NCBI RefSeq assembly: GCF_003614975.1
Contig: NZ_QZWI01000002.1
Location: forward strand, 124,001-188,000
DNA from: Rahnella bruchi
GTDB taxonomy: Bacteria > Pseudomonadota > Gammaproteobacteria > Enterobacterales > Enterobacteriaceae
Length of the DNA stretch: 64,000 bases
Direction of reading: 5' to 3'
Shown here piece after piece: positions 20,616 to 29,188 of this stretch. Within the stretch, counting starts at the first letter, position 1. Each line of letters opens with the position of its first letter. The notes under the pieces are model-generated. The model saw nothing but the letters and a program-made list of their open reading frames with translations. It had not been told where the DNA came from and did not search any database. The position numbers were made by a program, and so were the translations under genes.

Positions 20616-21806
20616 ATGACTTTACTTAATCCCTACTTCGGCGAATTTGGCGGCCAGTATGTTCCGCAAATTCTGATGCCTGCGCTGGCCCAGCTGGAAG
20701 AAGCCTTCGTCAGCGCACAGCGCGACCCTGAATTTCAGGCTGAATTCATCGATTTACTGAAAAACTACGCAGGTCGCCCGACGGCACTGACACTGTGCAA
20801 AAACCTGACTGCGGGTACCAAAACCAAGCTGTATCTTAAGCGTGAAGATTTGCTGCACGGCGGCGCGCACAAGACTAACCAGGTGTTAGGTCAGGCATTG
20901 CTGGCTAAACGCATGGGCAAAACAGAGATTATTGCTGAAACCGGTGCTGGTCAGCACGGCGTGGCATCGGCACTGGCTTGTGCACTGCTCGGTCTGAAAT
21001 GCCGTATTTATATGGGCGCCAAAGACATTGAGCGTCAGTCACCAAACGTGTTCCGCATGCGTCTGATGGGTGCAGAAGTGATCCCGGTCCACAGCGGTTC
21101 CTCCACGCTGAAAGACGCCTGTAATGAGGCGCTGCGCGACTGGTCCGGCAGCTATGAAACCGCCCACTACATGCTGGGCACCGCGGCAGGCCCGCATCCC
21201 TATCCGACTATCGTGCGTGAATTCCAGCGTATGATCGGTGAAGAAACGAAAGCCCAGATGCAGGAACGCGAAGGCTGTCTGCCGGATGCGGTCATCGCCT
21301 GTGTGGGTGGCGGTTCCAACGCCATCGGCATGTTTGCTGATTTCATCGATGACGCCAGCGTGAAGCTGATTGGCGTTGAACCGGGTGGTCTGGGTATCGA
21401 AACTGGACAACACGGCGCGCCACTGAAACACGGTCACGTCGGCATCTACTTCGGTATGAAAGCGCCCATGATGCAAACGTCCGAAGGTCAGATTGAAGAG
21501 TCTTACTCGATTTCTGCCGGTCTGGATTTCCCGTCTGTCGGCCCGCAGCACGCCTTCCTCAACAGCATCGGTCGTGCGGAATATGTGTCGATTACCGATG
21601 ATGAAGCGCTGGAAGCCTTTAAAGAATTGTCCCGCCACGAAGGGATTATTCCTGCGCTGGAATCCTCACATGCGCTGGCTTATGCGCTGAAACTGATCAA
21701 GGAAACGCCAGAGAAAGAACAAATCCTGGTCGTAAATTTGTCAGGTCGCGGCGACAAAGATATTTTCACCGTACATGACATCCTGACTGCCCGGGGAGAA
21801 ATTTAA
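20616..21806 (+). CDS. trpB: Tryptophan synthase beta subunit
   Basis: PLP enzyme that joins indole and serine to form tryptophan. The 396 residues contain the PLP lysine K86 in GGAHKTNQ, the phosphate-binding GGGSNAIG loop and the ligand-region [10 protein letters not shown]. It forms an alpha2-beta2 complex with TrpA, with indole channelled between subunits. Its stop codon TAA overlaps the trpA start by one base (TAATG at 21804-21808), giving tight coupling. Confidence 0.98.
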   Translation: MTLLNPYFGEFGGQYVPQILMPALAQLEEAFVSAQRDPEFQAEFIDLLKNYAGRPTALTLCKNLTAGTKTKLYLKREDLLHGGAHKTNQVLGQALLAKRMGKTEIIAETGAGQHGVASALACALLGLKCRIYMGAKDIERQSPNVFRMRLMGAEVIPVHSGSSTLKDACNEALRDWSGSYETAHYMLGTAAGPHPYPTIVREFQRMIGEETKAQMQEREGCLPDAVIACVGGGSNAIGMFADFIDDASVKLIGVEPGGLGIETGQHGAPLKHGHVGIYFGMKAPMMQTSEGQIEESYSISAGLDFPSVGPQHAFLNSIGRAEYVSITDDEALEAFKELSRHEGIIPALESSHALAYALKLIKETPEKEQILVVNLSGRGDKDIFTVHDILTARGEI

Positions 21807-22612
21807 TGGAACGTTATCAGCATTTATTCAAACGTCTGGAAAGTAAAAAAGAAGGCGCATTTGTTCCTTTCGTTACGCTGGGCGATCCGGGCGTTGAGCT
21901 TTCACTGTCTATCATCGATACGATGATTGAAGCCGGTGCCGATGCGCTGGAACTGGGTATTCCGTTCTCTGATCCGCTGGCAGATGGCCCGACGATTCAG
22001 AACGCTAACCTGCGCGCTTTCGCGGCAGGTGTGACGCCGACGCAATGTTTCAATATGTTGGCCCGCATCCGCGAAAAACATCCGGATATTCCGATTGGCC
22101 TGCTGATGTACGCCAATCTGGTGTTCCACAACGGTATCGAGACGTTCTATCAGCGCTGCGCCGAAGTGGGCGTCGATTCCGTACTTGTTGCTGATGTGCC
22201 GTTCGAAGAATCTGCGCCGTTCCGCGCCGCTGCATTGCGTCACGGTATTGCCCCGATTTTCATCTGCCCGCCAAATGCGTCTGATGATTTGTTACGTGAG
22301 ATTTCTTCGCATGGTCGCGGTTATACTTATCTGCTGTCCCGCGCAGGCGTTACCGGCACAGAAAAACGTGCGCTGACCCCGCTGAATCATCTGGTTGATA
22401 AGTTGCGTGAATATAATGCTGCGCCACCGTTGCAGGGCTTTGGTATTTCCGAGCCTTCACAGGTGAAAGAAACGCTGGCCGCAGGCGCTGCCGGTGCTAT
22501 TTCCGGTTCAGCGACAGTGCGTATCATCGAAAACAATCAGCATCAGCCTTCTGAAATGCTGGCTCAGCTTTCCCGCTTTGTCAGTGAAATGAAAGCCGCT
22601 ACCCGCGCTTAA
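21806..22612 (+). CDS. trpA: Tryptophan synthase alpha subunit
   Basis: Splits indole-3-glycerol phosphate into indole and glyceraldehyde 3-phosphate and passes indole to TrpB. The 268-residue TIM barrel has the catalytic residues E49 and D60 in [17 protein letters not shown] at the same positions as E. coli. It is the last gene of the trp operon and is followed by a terminator. Confidence 0.98.
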   Translation: MERYQHLFKRLESKKEGAFVPFVTLGDPGVELSLSIIDTMIEAGADALELGIPFSDPLADGPTIQNANLRAFAAGVTPTQCFNMLARIREKHPDIPIGLLMYANLVFHNGIETFYQRCAEVGVDSVLVADVPFEESAPFRAAALRHGIAPIFICPPNASDDLLREISSHGRGYTYLLSRAGVTGTEKRALTPLNHLVDKLREYNAAPPLQGFGISEPSQVKETLAAGAAGAISGSATVRIIENNQHQPSEMLAQLSRFVSEMKAATRA

Positions 22613-22624
22613 CCCAGCCTCAAG

Positions 22625-22665
22625 CAGAACCTCAGTCAAAAAATGACTAAGGTTCTGTTTCTTTT
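22625..22665 (+). terminator. Terminator of the trp operon
   Basis: CAGAACCT (22625-22632) pairs with AGGTTCTG (22650-22657), and AGTCA with TGACT inside. TTTCTTTT follows. Confidence 0.8.
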
Positions 22666-22829
22666 AATTTCTTACTTTTTTTTACCCCACTTAATTTGTA
22701 TTACTCATTTCAATAATCCAAACTAAAATTACTCTGCAGATCAATGATACTGTATGCGAGAGAGATATCATCTGCTCAGGTAACAGGTTGTTTCTTTTGG
22801 TTTTATAACAAAGCATGGAGAGTTATTTT

Positions 22830-23144
22830 ATGAAGCTATTCAAAACATTGTCCGCATTCTGCATGGCAGCCGTTGTGGTCATGGCCGTCGCCGCGTGTGC
22901 ACCGACTAAAAAATCAGAAGGAACCGGTGGTTACATCGATGACACTGTGGTCACCACAAAAGTAAAATCAGCCCTGCTGGCCGATAAGACGATTAAGTCC
23001 ACTGAGATTAGCGTCGAGACCTTTAAAGGCCGCGTGCAGTTACGTGGTTTCGTGACGTCAACAGCGGATGCAAACCGTGCGGTAGAAGTGACGCGTGGCG
23101 TTGCCGGTGTTCGTTCTATTGAGAATGACATGCGGGTAAAATAG
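22830..23144 (+). CDS. BON-domain lipoprotein
   Basis: Predicted 104-residue lipoprotein. The signal peptide MKLFKTLSAFCMAAVVV leads to a lipobox-like AVAAC, so C23 would be the lipidated residue. The rest is a single BON domain (DDTVVTTKVKSALLAD ... VQLRGFVTS ... GVAGVRSIENDMRVK), as in OsmY and related envelope-stress proteins. BON domains are thought to bind phospholipid or envelope components; the specific role is unknown. The start at 22830 is chosen over an in-frame ATG at 22815 because GGAG at 22817-22820 is well placed and the signal peptide begins there. It has its own terminator. Confidence 0.88.
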   Translation: MKLFKTLSAFCMAAVVVMAVAACAPTKKSEGTGGYIDDTVVTTKVKSALLADKTIKSTEISVETFKGRVQLRGFVTSTADANRAVEVTRGVAGVRSIENDMRVK

Positions 23145-23172
23145 TCTGCGAATGCTGCATATTGAAAAGCGA

Positions 23173-23199
23173 AGAGGCGCCGAAGCGCCTCTTTTTTTT
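23173..23199 (+). terminator. Terminator after the BON lipoprotein gene
   Basis: AGAGGCGC (23173-23180), loop CGAA, GCGCCTCT (23185-23192), T run. It lies between convergent genes. Confidence 0.92.
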
Positions 23200-23216
23200 A
23201 TGTTTTTGTCTTAAGA

Positions 23217-23849
23217 TCAGAAGCGATAGCCGACGCCAAACATAAAGACCCACGGGTCGATCCGGGTGTTGATGTTTTGCTGCTCACCACCGGCTTTGAA
23301 TTTAACTTCCGTATCAATATCCATCCACCACACAGACATGTTGATCAACCAGTTGTCATCCAGGTTGTAATCAAGCCCCGCCTGGGTTGCCACGCCCCAG
23401 GAATCTTTGACGCTTAAATCTGACAGCCCGGCATCGCGCCCGGTTTGATTGAAATTGGTGTCATAGAATGTGGTGTAGTTGATACCTATACCGAGGTAGG
23501 GACGAAGTTTGTCCTGCTTGTCGCCAAAGTAGTACTGAGCCATCAGAGACGGCGGCAACTGCTTCACCTCTGCGATTGTCCCGGTACTTTTCAAACCGAC
23601 TTTGTGCTGGAACGGCGTGGCTGCCAGCAACTCCATCCCGATATTGTCGGTAAACATATAACCCAGAGTTAAACCCATCTGAGTGTCGTTATTGATATTA
23701 AATGAACCCAAACCCAGCACGTTATCTGAACCTTCTGTCGGACGAACCGTGGCTGTGCCTACGCGAAAAATCACATCCCCTGCCTGATGTGCGCTCGCAA
23801 CTGCCGGAAATGCCGCTGCCGCCACTAATGCCCAATATGCTGCTTTCAT
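23217..23849 (-). CDS. ompW: Outer membrane protein OmpW
   Basis: Eight-stranded outer-membrane beta-barrel of 210 residues. The signal peptide ends at about AVASA, the mature protein starts HQAGDVIFRVG, and the chain ends in aromatic GYRF, typical of barrels inserted by the Bam complex. OmpW-family proteins carry small hydrophobic molecules. In E. coli ompW is induced under oxygen limitation by FNR, and a perfect FNR motif lies upstream here. It sits next to trpA and yciC, similar to E. coli. Confidence 0.95.
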   Translation of the reverse strand: MKAAYWALVAAAAFPAVASAHQAGDVIFRVGTATVRPTEGSDNVLGLGSFNINNDTQMGLTLGYMFTDNIGMELLAATPFQHKVGLKSTGTIAEVKQLPPSLMAQYYFGDKQDKLRPYLGIGINYTTFYDTNFNQTGRDAGLSDLSVKDSWGVATQAGLDYNLDDNWLINMSVWWMDIDTEVKFKAGGEQQNINTRIDPWVFMFGVGYRF

Positions 23850-24000
23850 TGTCCCTTCCCTTTGTGTGGATTATTTATCAACCCCGCGAATGATACCTAC
23901 TCTTTGGTATGGCTTGATCAATGCGGGATCACATCTTTAAAACAAAAAGTAAGAAAATGCATCTTCCGCAAAGCGATCTAAATCTATAAAAACAAAGGAA

Positions 24001-24014
24001 TTGATCTGCATCAA
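24001..24014. promoter_or_regulatory. Perfect FNR-binding motif
   Basis: TTGAT-CTGC-ATCAA matches the FNR consensus TTGATnnnnATCAA at all ten defined positions. It is 152 bp upstream of ompW and 127 bp upstream of the divergent YkgJ-type gene. It could serve either; ompW is the established FNR target in E. coli. Confidence 0.75.
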
Positions 24015-24140
24015 AAATGAGGGGTTTTTGTTGATTTGTTAAGAGGTGTAATTTCAGTTGCTAAAAAAAATGACGCTGCGTAATTTGCATACACATGTTG
24101 GTTTTGGTTTGGTGCCGTAAGGAGTCGGTAGCTTCCCAAG

Positions 24141-24533
24141 ATGAGCGAAATTAACAATCCTTGTATGACCTGTGGTGCATGCTGCGCCTATTTCCGTGTT
24201 TCATTTTATTGGGCTGAATCTGAAGAGGCTGGCGGTATTGTTCCCCAGGCTCTGACAGAACAAGCCACCCCTTTTCTGAGCTGTATGCAAGGCACGAATA
24301 GCAAATCGCCGCGCTGCATCGCCCTGAAGGGTGAAGTGGGACAATCGGTTTCTTGCTCGATTTACCTTAACCGCCCGACACCCTGCCGCGAGTTTGATCA
24401 GTCCGGTCTGAATAGCGTCGGCAATACGGCTTGCGATCGCGCACGCGCAGGTTATGGTCTGCCTCCACTCACTGAAGAATTACCGACGATTAATCTCAGC
24501 CGCGTACAGGCAGAGATTCATCAGGCAGATTGA
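24141..24533 (+). CDS. YkgJ-family cysteine cluster protein
   Basis: A 130-residue cytosolic protein with nine cysteines, including the N-terminal CMTCGACC cluster (C8, C11, C14, C15) and later C48, C59, C72, C82 and C98. This pattern is typical of the YkgJ/UPF0153 family, predicted to bind zinc or an iron-sulfur cluster. The function is unknown. It is divergent from ompW across a region with an FNR site, so oxygen-linked expression is possible but unproven. The ATG at 24141 is preceded by a rather distant GGAG at 24121-24124. Confidence 0.85.
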   Translation: MSEINNPCMTCGACCAYFRVSFYWAESEEAGGIVPQALTEQATPFLSCMQGTNSKSPRCIALKGEVGQSVSCSIYLNRPTPCREFDQSGLNSVGNTACDRARAGYGLPPLTEELPTINLSRVQAEIHQAD

Positions 24534-24623
24534 CAGGAAATCAGCGCAAAACTATCGGCGGAGTGTATTTAAAGGGTACAATCCTCGCCTTATTGATTTT
24601 TGCTTTTTTGCCAAGGAGCGTCC

Positions 24624-25379
24624 ATGTCTATCACGGCCAGTACATTGTACCGTGACAGTTATAATTTTATGCGTAATCAGATGAGTAGCGTTGTGGCGCT
24701 CTCGGTTCTGGCCGCATTAATTACCGTCATATTGAGCTGGGTTTTAAGTCCTTCCGCTGAGCAGGTTGATGCTATCGGGCAACTGATGAGCAACATGACC
24801 GGCATGAGCGTCGGCGATATGATGGGTTATATCGAACAGCAGATTACTCCGGAGCAGCAAAGCGCCATTTTCCGCTATAGCCTGGCAGCACTGTTTTCCA
24901 CGCTGGCAGGAAATGTCATTCTGGTCGGCGGCGTATTAACGCTTATTCAGCTGGTTTCTCAGGGCGTTCGCGCCAGTGTGGTTCAGGTGCTGGCGGCTTC
25001 CTTGCCCGTTCTCCCGCGTCTGGCTATTTTGCTCTTCATCTACAGCGTGATGTTCCGTATCGGTCTGGCACTGTTGTTTGTCCCGGCTTTCCTGATTGCG
25101 ATTGCGTGGGCGATGTCCCCGGTTATTGCGTGCAAAGAGAACGTGGGTGTCTTCAAAGCGATGCGTCTGAGCACCCGGCTGGCATTCTCTAACATTCGTC
25201 TGTTTGCACCGGCGATTATGCTGTGGATTGTGGCGCAGGTGATTCTGATGCTGTTTGTCGGCGCGCTCAGTGCCCTTAATCCGATGATCGGTGCGGTAAT
25301 TCTCGGTACGGTGAGCAATCTGATCAGCGCATTTATGCTAATTTATCTGTTCCGTCTTTACATGAAATTACATGCATAA
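24624..25379 (+). CDS. yciC: UPF0259 inner-membrane protein YciC
   Basis: The 251-residue integral membrane protein has about six hydrophobic segments, at approximately residues 23-43, 84-110, 118-138, 140-165, 188-215 and 220-245. Its sequence and place beside yciB and yciA agree with E. coli YciC. Its function is not established. The ATG at 24624 follows AAGGAG at 24613-24618; an upstream in-frame TTG at 24600 is rejected. Confidence 0.92.
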   Translation: MSITASTLYRDSYNFMRNQMSSVVALSVLAALITVILSWVLSPSAEQVDAIGQLMSNMTGMSVGDMMGYIEQQITPEQQSAIFRYSLAALFSTLAGNVILVGGVLTLIQLVSQGVRASVVQVLAASLPVLPRLAILLFIYSVMFRIGLALLFVPAFLIAIAWAMSPVIACKENVGVFKAMRLSTRLAFSNIRLFAPAIMLWIVAQVILMLFVGALSALNPMIGAVILGTVSNLISAFMLIYLFRLYMKLHA

Positions 25380-25398
25380 TATAGACATACGTTTTTAA

Positions 25399-25425
25399 GG
25401 GGCGCTCCGGCGCCCTTTTCTTTTG
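25399..25425 (+). terminator. Terminator between yciC and yciB
   Basis: GGGCGC (25400-25405), loop TCCG, GCGCCC (25410-25415), then TTTTCTTTT. It may separate yciC from yciB transcription. Confidence 0.8.
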
Positions 25426-25478
25426 TCCGTGAAATGATTCCGGTATAGTCATCCCATACATAAAACATGGAATGAAGT

Positions 25479-26018
25479 ATGAAGCAGCTCCTCGATTTTC
25501 TTCCCCTGGTTGTCTTTTTTGTGGTTTATAAGCTTTACGACATCTTTGTCGCATCAGGCGCGTTAATCGCTGCCACCGCCTTAGCGTTAGTCATTACCTG
25601 GGTTCTGTACCGTAAAATCGAGAAGATGACGTTGATCACTTTTGCGATGGTGGCAGTTTTCGGCACCCTGACACTGGTCTTCCATAATGATGAATTCATT
25701 AAATGGAAAGTGACCGTGATTTACGTCCTGTTCTCCGGCGCATTGCTGATCAGTCAGCTGGTGCTGAAAAAGCCGTTAATCCAGCGTATGTTGGGTAAAG
25801 AGCTGACCTTACCGGATCATGTCTGGAATAAGCTTAATGTCAGCTGGGCCATCTTTTTCCTGCTGTGCGGCCTGGCGAATATCTATGTCGCCTTCTGGTT
25901 GCCACAGAATATTTGGGTCAACTTTAAGGTCTTTGGCCTGACAGTCCTGACGCTGGTATTTACGCTGTTAAGCGGCATCTATATTTACCGGCATATGCCG
26001 GATGATGAAAAAAAATAA
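25479..26018 (+). CDS. yciB: Inner-membrane septation/envelope protein YciB
   Basis: A 179-residue polytopic protein with five or so transmembrane segments (about 1-20, 22-42, 50-70, 76-96, 120-145, 148-170). It is a close match to E. coli YciB (IspZ, septation protein A), linked to cell-envelope and division-complex integrity. The conserved start is [14 protein letters not shown]. The preceding stem-loop at 25399 suggests its own promoter. It is followed by yciA on the same strand 128 bp later. Confidence 0.94.
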   Translation: MKQLLDFLPLVVFFVVYKLYDIFVASGALIAATALALVITWVLYRKIEKMTLITFAMVAVFGTLTLVFHNDEFIKWKVTVIYVLFSGALLISQLVLKKPLIQRMLGKELTLPDHVWNKLNVSWAIFFLLCGLANIYVAFWLPQNIWVNFKVFGLTVLTLVFTLLSGIYIYRHMPDDEKK

Positions 26019-26033
26019 GCATTCTTCTGCACG

Positions 26034-26062
26034 GGCCTTTCTTTGAAAGGCCTTCCTATTAT
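26034..26062 (+). terminator. Candidate terminator after yciB
   Basis: GGCCTTTC (26034-26041), loop TTT, GAAAGGCC (26045-26052), followed by a mixed TTCCTATTATT tract. The T tract is weak, so efficiency is uncertain. Confidence 0.55.
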
Positions 26063-26146
26063 TAAGCCCTGAATTATTCAGGCCGCAGGAAGGCAGCCAA
26101 CGCATCTGCGGTTTGAAGCATGACGGGCTTTTTGTGAAGCAACTTT

Positions 26147-26587
26147 ATGAACGAAAAACATAGCTTACCCAATGGTGAAATGGTGTTGCGTACGCTGGCT
26201 ATGCCTGCTGACACCAATGCAAACGGCGATATTTTTGGTGGCTGGCTGATGTCGCAGATGGACATGGGTGGTGCGATCCAGGCAAAGGAAATCGCTAAAG
26301 GTCGCGTTGTGACCGTGCGCGTTGATGGCATGACGTTCCTCAAGCCAGTGGCGGTAGGGGATGTCGTGTGCTGTTACGCCCGCTGCATCCGTACCGGCAA
26401 CAGCTCGATTACCATCAATGTTGAGGTCTGGGTGAAGAAAGTTTCTTCTGAGCCTATCGGACAGCGTTACAGAGCCACTGAAGCGGTCTTTACCTATGTT
26501 GCCGTGGATGATGAAGGCAAATCGCGTCAGCTGCCGGACGGACGCAGTAATTTCAGCGTAGATTCTGACGGTGTTTCTCAGGACTGA
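26147..26587 (+). CDS. yciA: Acyl-CoA thioesterase YciA
   Basis: HotDog-fold thioesterase that hydrolyses a wide range of acyl-CoAs in the cytosol. The 146 residues share MVLRTLAMPADTNANGDIFGGWLMSQMD with E. coli YciA; the Asp in NANGDIFGG is the expected catalytic residue. The C-terminus is about 14 residues longer than in E. coli (GRSNFSVDSDGVSQD). It converges on tonB across a shared terminator, as in E. coli. Confidence 0.95.
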   Translation: MNEKHSLPNGEMVLRTLAMPADTNANGDIFGGWLMSQMDMGGAIQAKEIAKGRVVTVRVDGMTFLKPVAVGDVVCCYARCIRTGNSSITINVEVWVKKVSSEPIGQRYRATEAVFTYVAVDDEGKSRQLPDGRSNFSVDSDGVSQD

Positions 26588-26613
26588 GCTGTTTCCTGAA
26601 ACCCTGATAGACG

Positions 26614-26642
26614 AAAGGTCGCCCCTGAAGGCGACCTTTTTT
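26614..26642. terminator. Bidirectional yciA / tonB terminator
   Basis: AAAGGTCGCC (26614-26623), loop CCTGAA, GGCGACCTTT (26630-26639) and T's. A's on the left give the tonB transcript a short T run too. The equivalent E. coli site is bidirectional. Confidence 0.9.
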
Positions 26643-26677
26643 ATTGCGGTTTTCTGGTGGTAAACCTGTGGCGAAAG

Positions 26678-27415
26678 TTACTCTACGCTGCTGCCACCTT
26701 TAATTTTGAATACCAGATTAACCACCAGATTGCTGGCGGCTTTCGGCTCATAGCGCCATTTGTTCATCGCCTGCTTCACTTCACGCTCAAACATGTTGCG
26801 TGGTTCGGCTGACAGTACCCGGATGTTCTGCACACGCCCATCGCTGTCCACATCAAACTGCACGCGGACACGCCCCTCGATACGTAATGCCAGCGCACGT
26901 GCCGGATAACCTGGCTGCCCGCGTTGCAGGGGACGTGGGCCAGTATCACTTTTCGCATTCGCAGATGCTGGCGGCTGACTGAACGGTTTGTTTACCGGCT
27001 TATTGCTGGTAACCGGGGCGGTTTGCACGGTTTGCGTCGGTTTTTCTGCCGGCCGCTCAACGGGCTTCACTTTTGGCTTCACCACGGGTTTTTTAACCGG
27101 CTTAGGTTTAGGTTTCGGTGGTTCAGGGATCACCACCGCTTGTGGCGGAGGTGGCGGCTCTGGCACCACTTCCGGCTCAGGCTCGGGTTCAGGTGGCGTC
27201 GGTTCAGGCTGAGGCGGTGGCGGCGGTGGCGGTGGCGCGAAGTCAGCGGGATTGACCATCGTCACGCTCATCACTTTTTGTTCCTGCGTCGGCAATTTGA
27301 TCGACTCACCGACTGTCATATACAAAACGCCGGCGATAACAGCGACATGTAAACTGACAGCAAGCGCAACCGGAATCGTAACCTTGCGGATAAATCTAAA
27401 CTTTTTTAGCGGCAT
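26678..27415 (-). CDS. tonB: Energy-transducing protein TonB
   Basis: Links the ExbB/ExbD proton-driven motor to outer-membrane siderophore and cobalamin receptors. The 245 residues comprise an N-terminal membrane anchor (about 14-34), a Pro-Glu and Pro-Lys rich periplasmic spacer (about 57-130, with PPPPPPPPQPEP and KPKPKPVKKP), and a C-terminal receptor-binding domain (YPARALALRIEGRVRVQFDVD). In the anchor the conserved histidine is H23, but the serine of the E. coli SxxxH motif (S16) is replaced by A19. A Fur-box-like site lies upstream. Confidence 0.96.
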   Translation of the reverse strand: MPLKKFRFIRKVTIPVALAVSLHVAVIAGVLYMTVGESIKLPTQEQKVMSVTMVNPADFAPPPPPPPPQPEPTPPEPEPEPEVVPEPPPPPQAVVIPEPPKPKPKPVKKPVVKPKVKPVERPAEKPTQTVQTAPVTSNKPVNKPFSQPPASANAKSDTGPRPLQRGQPGYPARALALRIEGRVRVQFDVDSDGRVQNIRVLSAEPRNMFEREVKQAMNKWRYEPKAASNLVVNLVFKIKGGSSVE

Positions 27416-27452
27416 AATGATTCATTTTCCCCGTGAAGCCGCAAGTTTAAAT

Positions 27453-27471
27453 GTAAATAGCAATCATATTC
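27453..27471 (-). promoter_or_regulatory. Fur-box-like site in the tonB promoter
   Basis: On the minus strand GAATATGATTGCTATTTAC agrees with 11 of 19 Fur consensus positions and closely resembles the remembered E. coli tonB promoter segment. This suggests iron repression. Confidence 0.6.
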
Positions 27472-27628
27472 AACACCGAGATGACAACTATTCTCAAATA
27501 ACCTTTGCTTTGATCCTACGCAAAGCACTTTCCCCCAGCTTCAGGTTTAGCTATGTTAATCCTGCAAAACGCTCTGACAGCATCTGAATGCTGCTAATCG
27601 CTCTATAAAACCCAATTAAAGGTGACTC

Positions 27629-27925
27629 ATGCTTTACGTTATTTATTCTGAAGATGTTTCGGACTCCCTGGAAAAACGTGCAGCTGCCCGCCCTGCGCAC
27701 ATTGAACGCCTGAAAAAGTTGCAGGAACAAGGTCGCGTTTTAATCGGCGGTCCAACTCCGGCCATCGACAGTGAAGATCCGGGCTCTGCCGGAATGACCG
27801 GTTCTGTACTGATTGTGGAATTTGAAACACTCGAAGACGCCAAAGTGTGGGCTGATGCAGACCCGTACGTGGCCGGTGGCGTTTACAAAGCGGTCACCGT
27901 CAAACCTTTCAAACGCGTGTTCTGA
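27629..27925 (+). CDS. yciI: YciI family protein
   Basis: A 98-residue protein of the YCII (dimeric alpha-beta barrel) family, collinear with E. coli YciI. The family is typified by a His and Asp in the cleft (H30 in RPAHIERL, D72-D76 region DADPYVAGG). An enzymatic role is suspected for relatives but not proven here. It is divergent from tonB, with AAAGGTGA upstream of the ATG. A short hairpin CAGCAT-CTGA-ATGCTG (27578-27593) precedes it. Confidence 0.94.
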   Translation: MLYVIYSEDVSDSLEKRAAARPAHIERLKKLQEQGRVLIGGPTPAIDSEDPGSAGMTGSVLIVEFETLEDAKVWADADPYVAGGVYKAVTVKPFKRVF

Positions 27926-28091
27926 TATTACGCGGGCAGCTTTCGGGCTGTCCGCCCTGCCTCCTGCACTGCCCTTCAGCGAGCTTTAATCAACTTTACT
28001 TTTGCTTACGCCAGTTGAGTGTCTAACTATCCGGATAGCGAAAAATTTACCTGCGCAATTATTTTATCAAAAAGCGAACGGAGAACCGGAT

Positions 28092-28421
28092 ATGCAATGT
28101 CCTGTGTGTAAAGAAAGCCAGCTGGTGATGTCAGAACGTCAGGGGATCGAAATCGATTATTGCCCGGACTGCCGTGGCGTCTGGTTAGATCGCGGTGAGC
28201 TCGACAAAATCATCGAGAAGTCAGCCGCGTATCAACAGGTTTCTCAGGTACAAACTCAGCAGGCACAGGTACCTCAGGAACAGCAACCTCAGCCTGTCCG
28301 CTATGATGATCGTGAGCGACGTGACGACAACCGCCACCACGGCAATTACGATAACCGCGGCCATTACTCATCGCATAAGCCGTATAAGAAAAAGAGCTTT
28401 CTTTCAGAACTGTTTGACTGA
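28092..28421 (+). CDS. Zinc-ribbon (TFIIB-type) protein
   Basis: A 109-residue protein with an N-terminal zinc ribbon: C3/C6 and C24/C27 in MQCPVCKES ... YCPDCRGVWLDRGELDKI, the zf-TFIIB pattern. The middle is Gln/Pro rich (about 44-66), then Arg/Asp/His rich, ending basic and aromatic (PYKKKSFLSELFD). Such proteins are common but uncharacterised. The start at 28092 follows GGAG at 28080-28083; the frame open from 28002 lacks a ribosome site. It lies where E. coli has kch, between yciI and clsA. Confidence 0.83.
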   Translation: MQCPVCKESQLVMSERQGIEIDYCPDCRGVWLDRGELDKIIEKSAAYQQVSQVQTQQAQVPQEQQPQPVRYDDRERRDDNRHHGNYDNRGHYSSHKPYKKKSFLSELFD

Positions 28422-28546
28422 TTTCAGCCTGCCAAAAACTCACGCGTCATGACTAATGTGTCATGGCGCGATTTCCCAGAATGTCGTCACATTGCTTTCA
28501 TCGCTTATGTGTTAGGATGCCTACCCCTGCCCACGAGGTACGTCCT

Positions 28547-28708
28547 ATGTCATTCTTCGACGGATTGAAGTTTCTAACCAGTACGACCACGAAGGTCACA
28601 TGCCCTGAATGTGGTTACGTTTCAGAACAGATGACCGCAAAAGTACGCAAAAACTCGACGCTGGTTTGCAAAAAATGTGGCGCGCTGTTTCAGCCTAAAT
28701 CCCGCTAA
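28547..28708 (+). CDS. YnfU-like small zinc-binding protein
   Basis: A 53-residue protein with two CxxC knuckles (C19/C22 in VTCPECGYVSE and C41/C44 in LVCKKCGALFQ) spaced as in E. coli YnfU. It probably binds one zinc ion. GAGG lies 9 bp before the ATG at 28547. The stop is adjacent to the 3' end of the opposed yciY gene, so the two converge without a gap. Function is unknown. Confidence 0.82.
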   Translation: MSFFDGLKFLTSTTTKVTCPECGYVSEQMTAKVRKNSTLVCKKCGALFQPKSR

Positions 28709-28891
28709 TCAGGAATTCCATTCGTAATTTACGGCATATAATGACAAACGCTGGTGCTGCTGATGGTGGATCTGGCGAATGCGGTAGATGTGACGATAGC
28801 GTCTTGACTGACCTTCCAGCCAGCGGCTTCTGCGGCGCTGAGTCTGGCGTAGCATACGCCAACGGCCAACTTCATTTTTACTGCGTTTCAT
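28709..28891 (-). CDS. yciY: YciY family small basic protein
   Basis: A 60-residue, very basic protein. MKR(S)-x-EVGRWRM and SRWLEGQSRR match E. coli YciY, which also lies beside clsA. Arg makes up about a quarter of the chain, so nucleic-acid or membrane contact is conceivable; the function is unknown. Divergent from clsA. Confidence 0.85.
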   Translation of the reverse strand: MKRSKNEVGRWRMLRQTQRRRSRWLEGQSRRYRHIYRIRQIHHQQHQRLSLYAVNYEWNS

Positions 28892-29188
28892 TCACTTGTG
28901 TCCCGTGATGCCCGTCACTGCTTCTTTAACGGAAGAGTTTCTTTTACAGAAAGTGTCTTAAGCGGAAAAAACTGCGTGTCATTATAGGCCGATGACGTTG
29001 TGATCCAAGTCTTGTTTTTTCCTTCTTCCCCGTTATCGTCTAACCTTGATGTCAGAGGAGTGACAATTTTATTAAGGGAATGCAGAATTAAGAGGTAGCT
29101 GATTGATTGCTGGGATAAAGTTAGTTAAAAGAATGCCCCTTTCACGTACACTCACGCCGATAGCTTGCGAACAGGATTTTTCGCCTTT

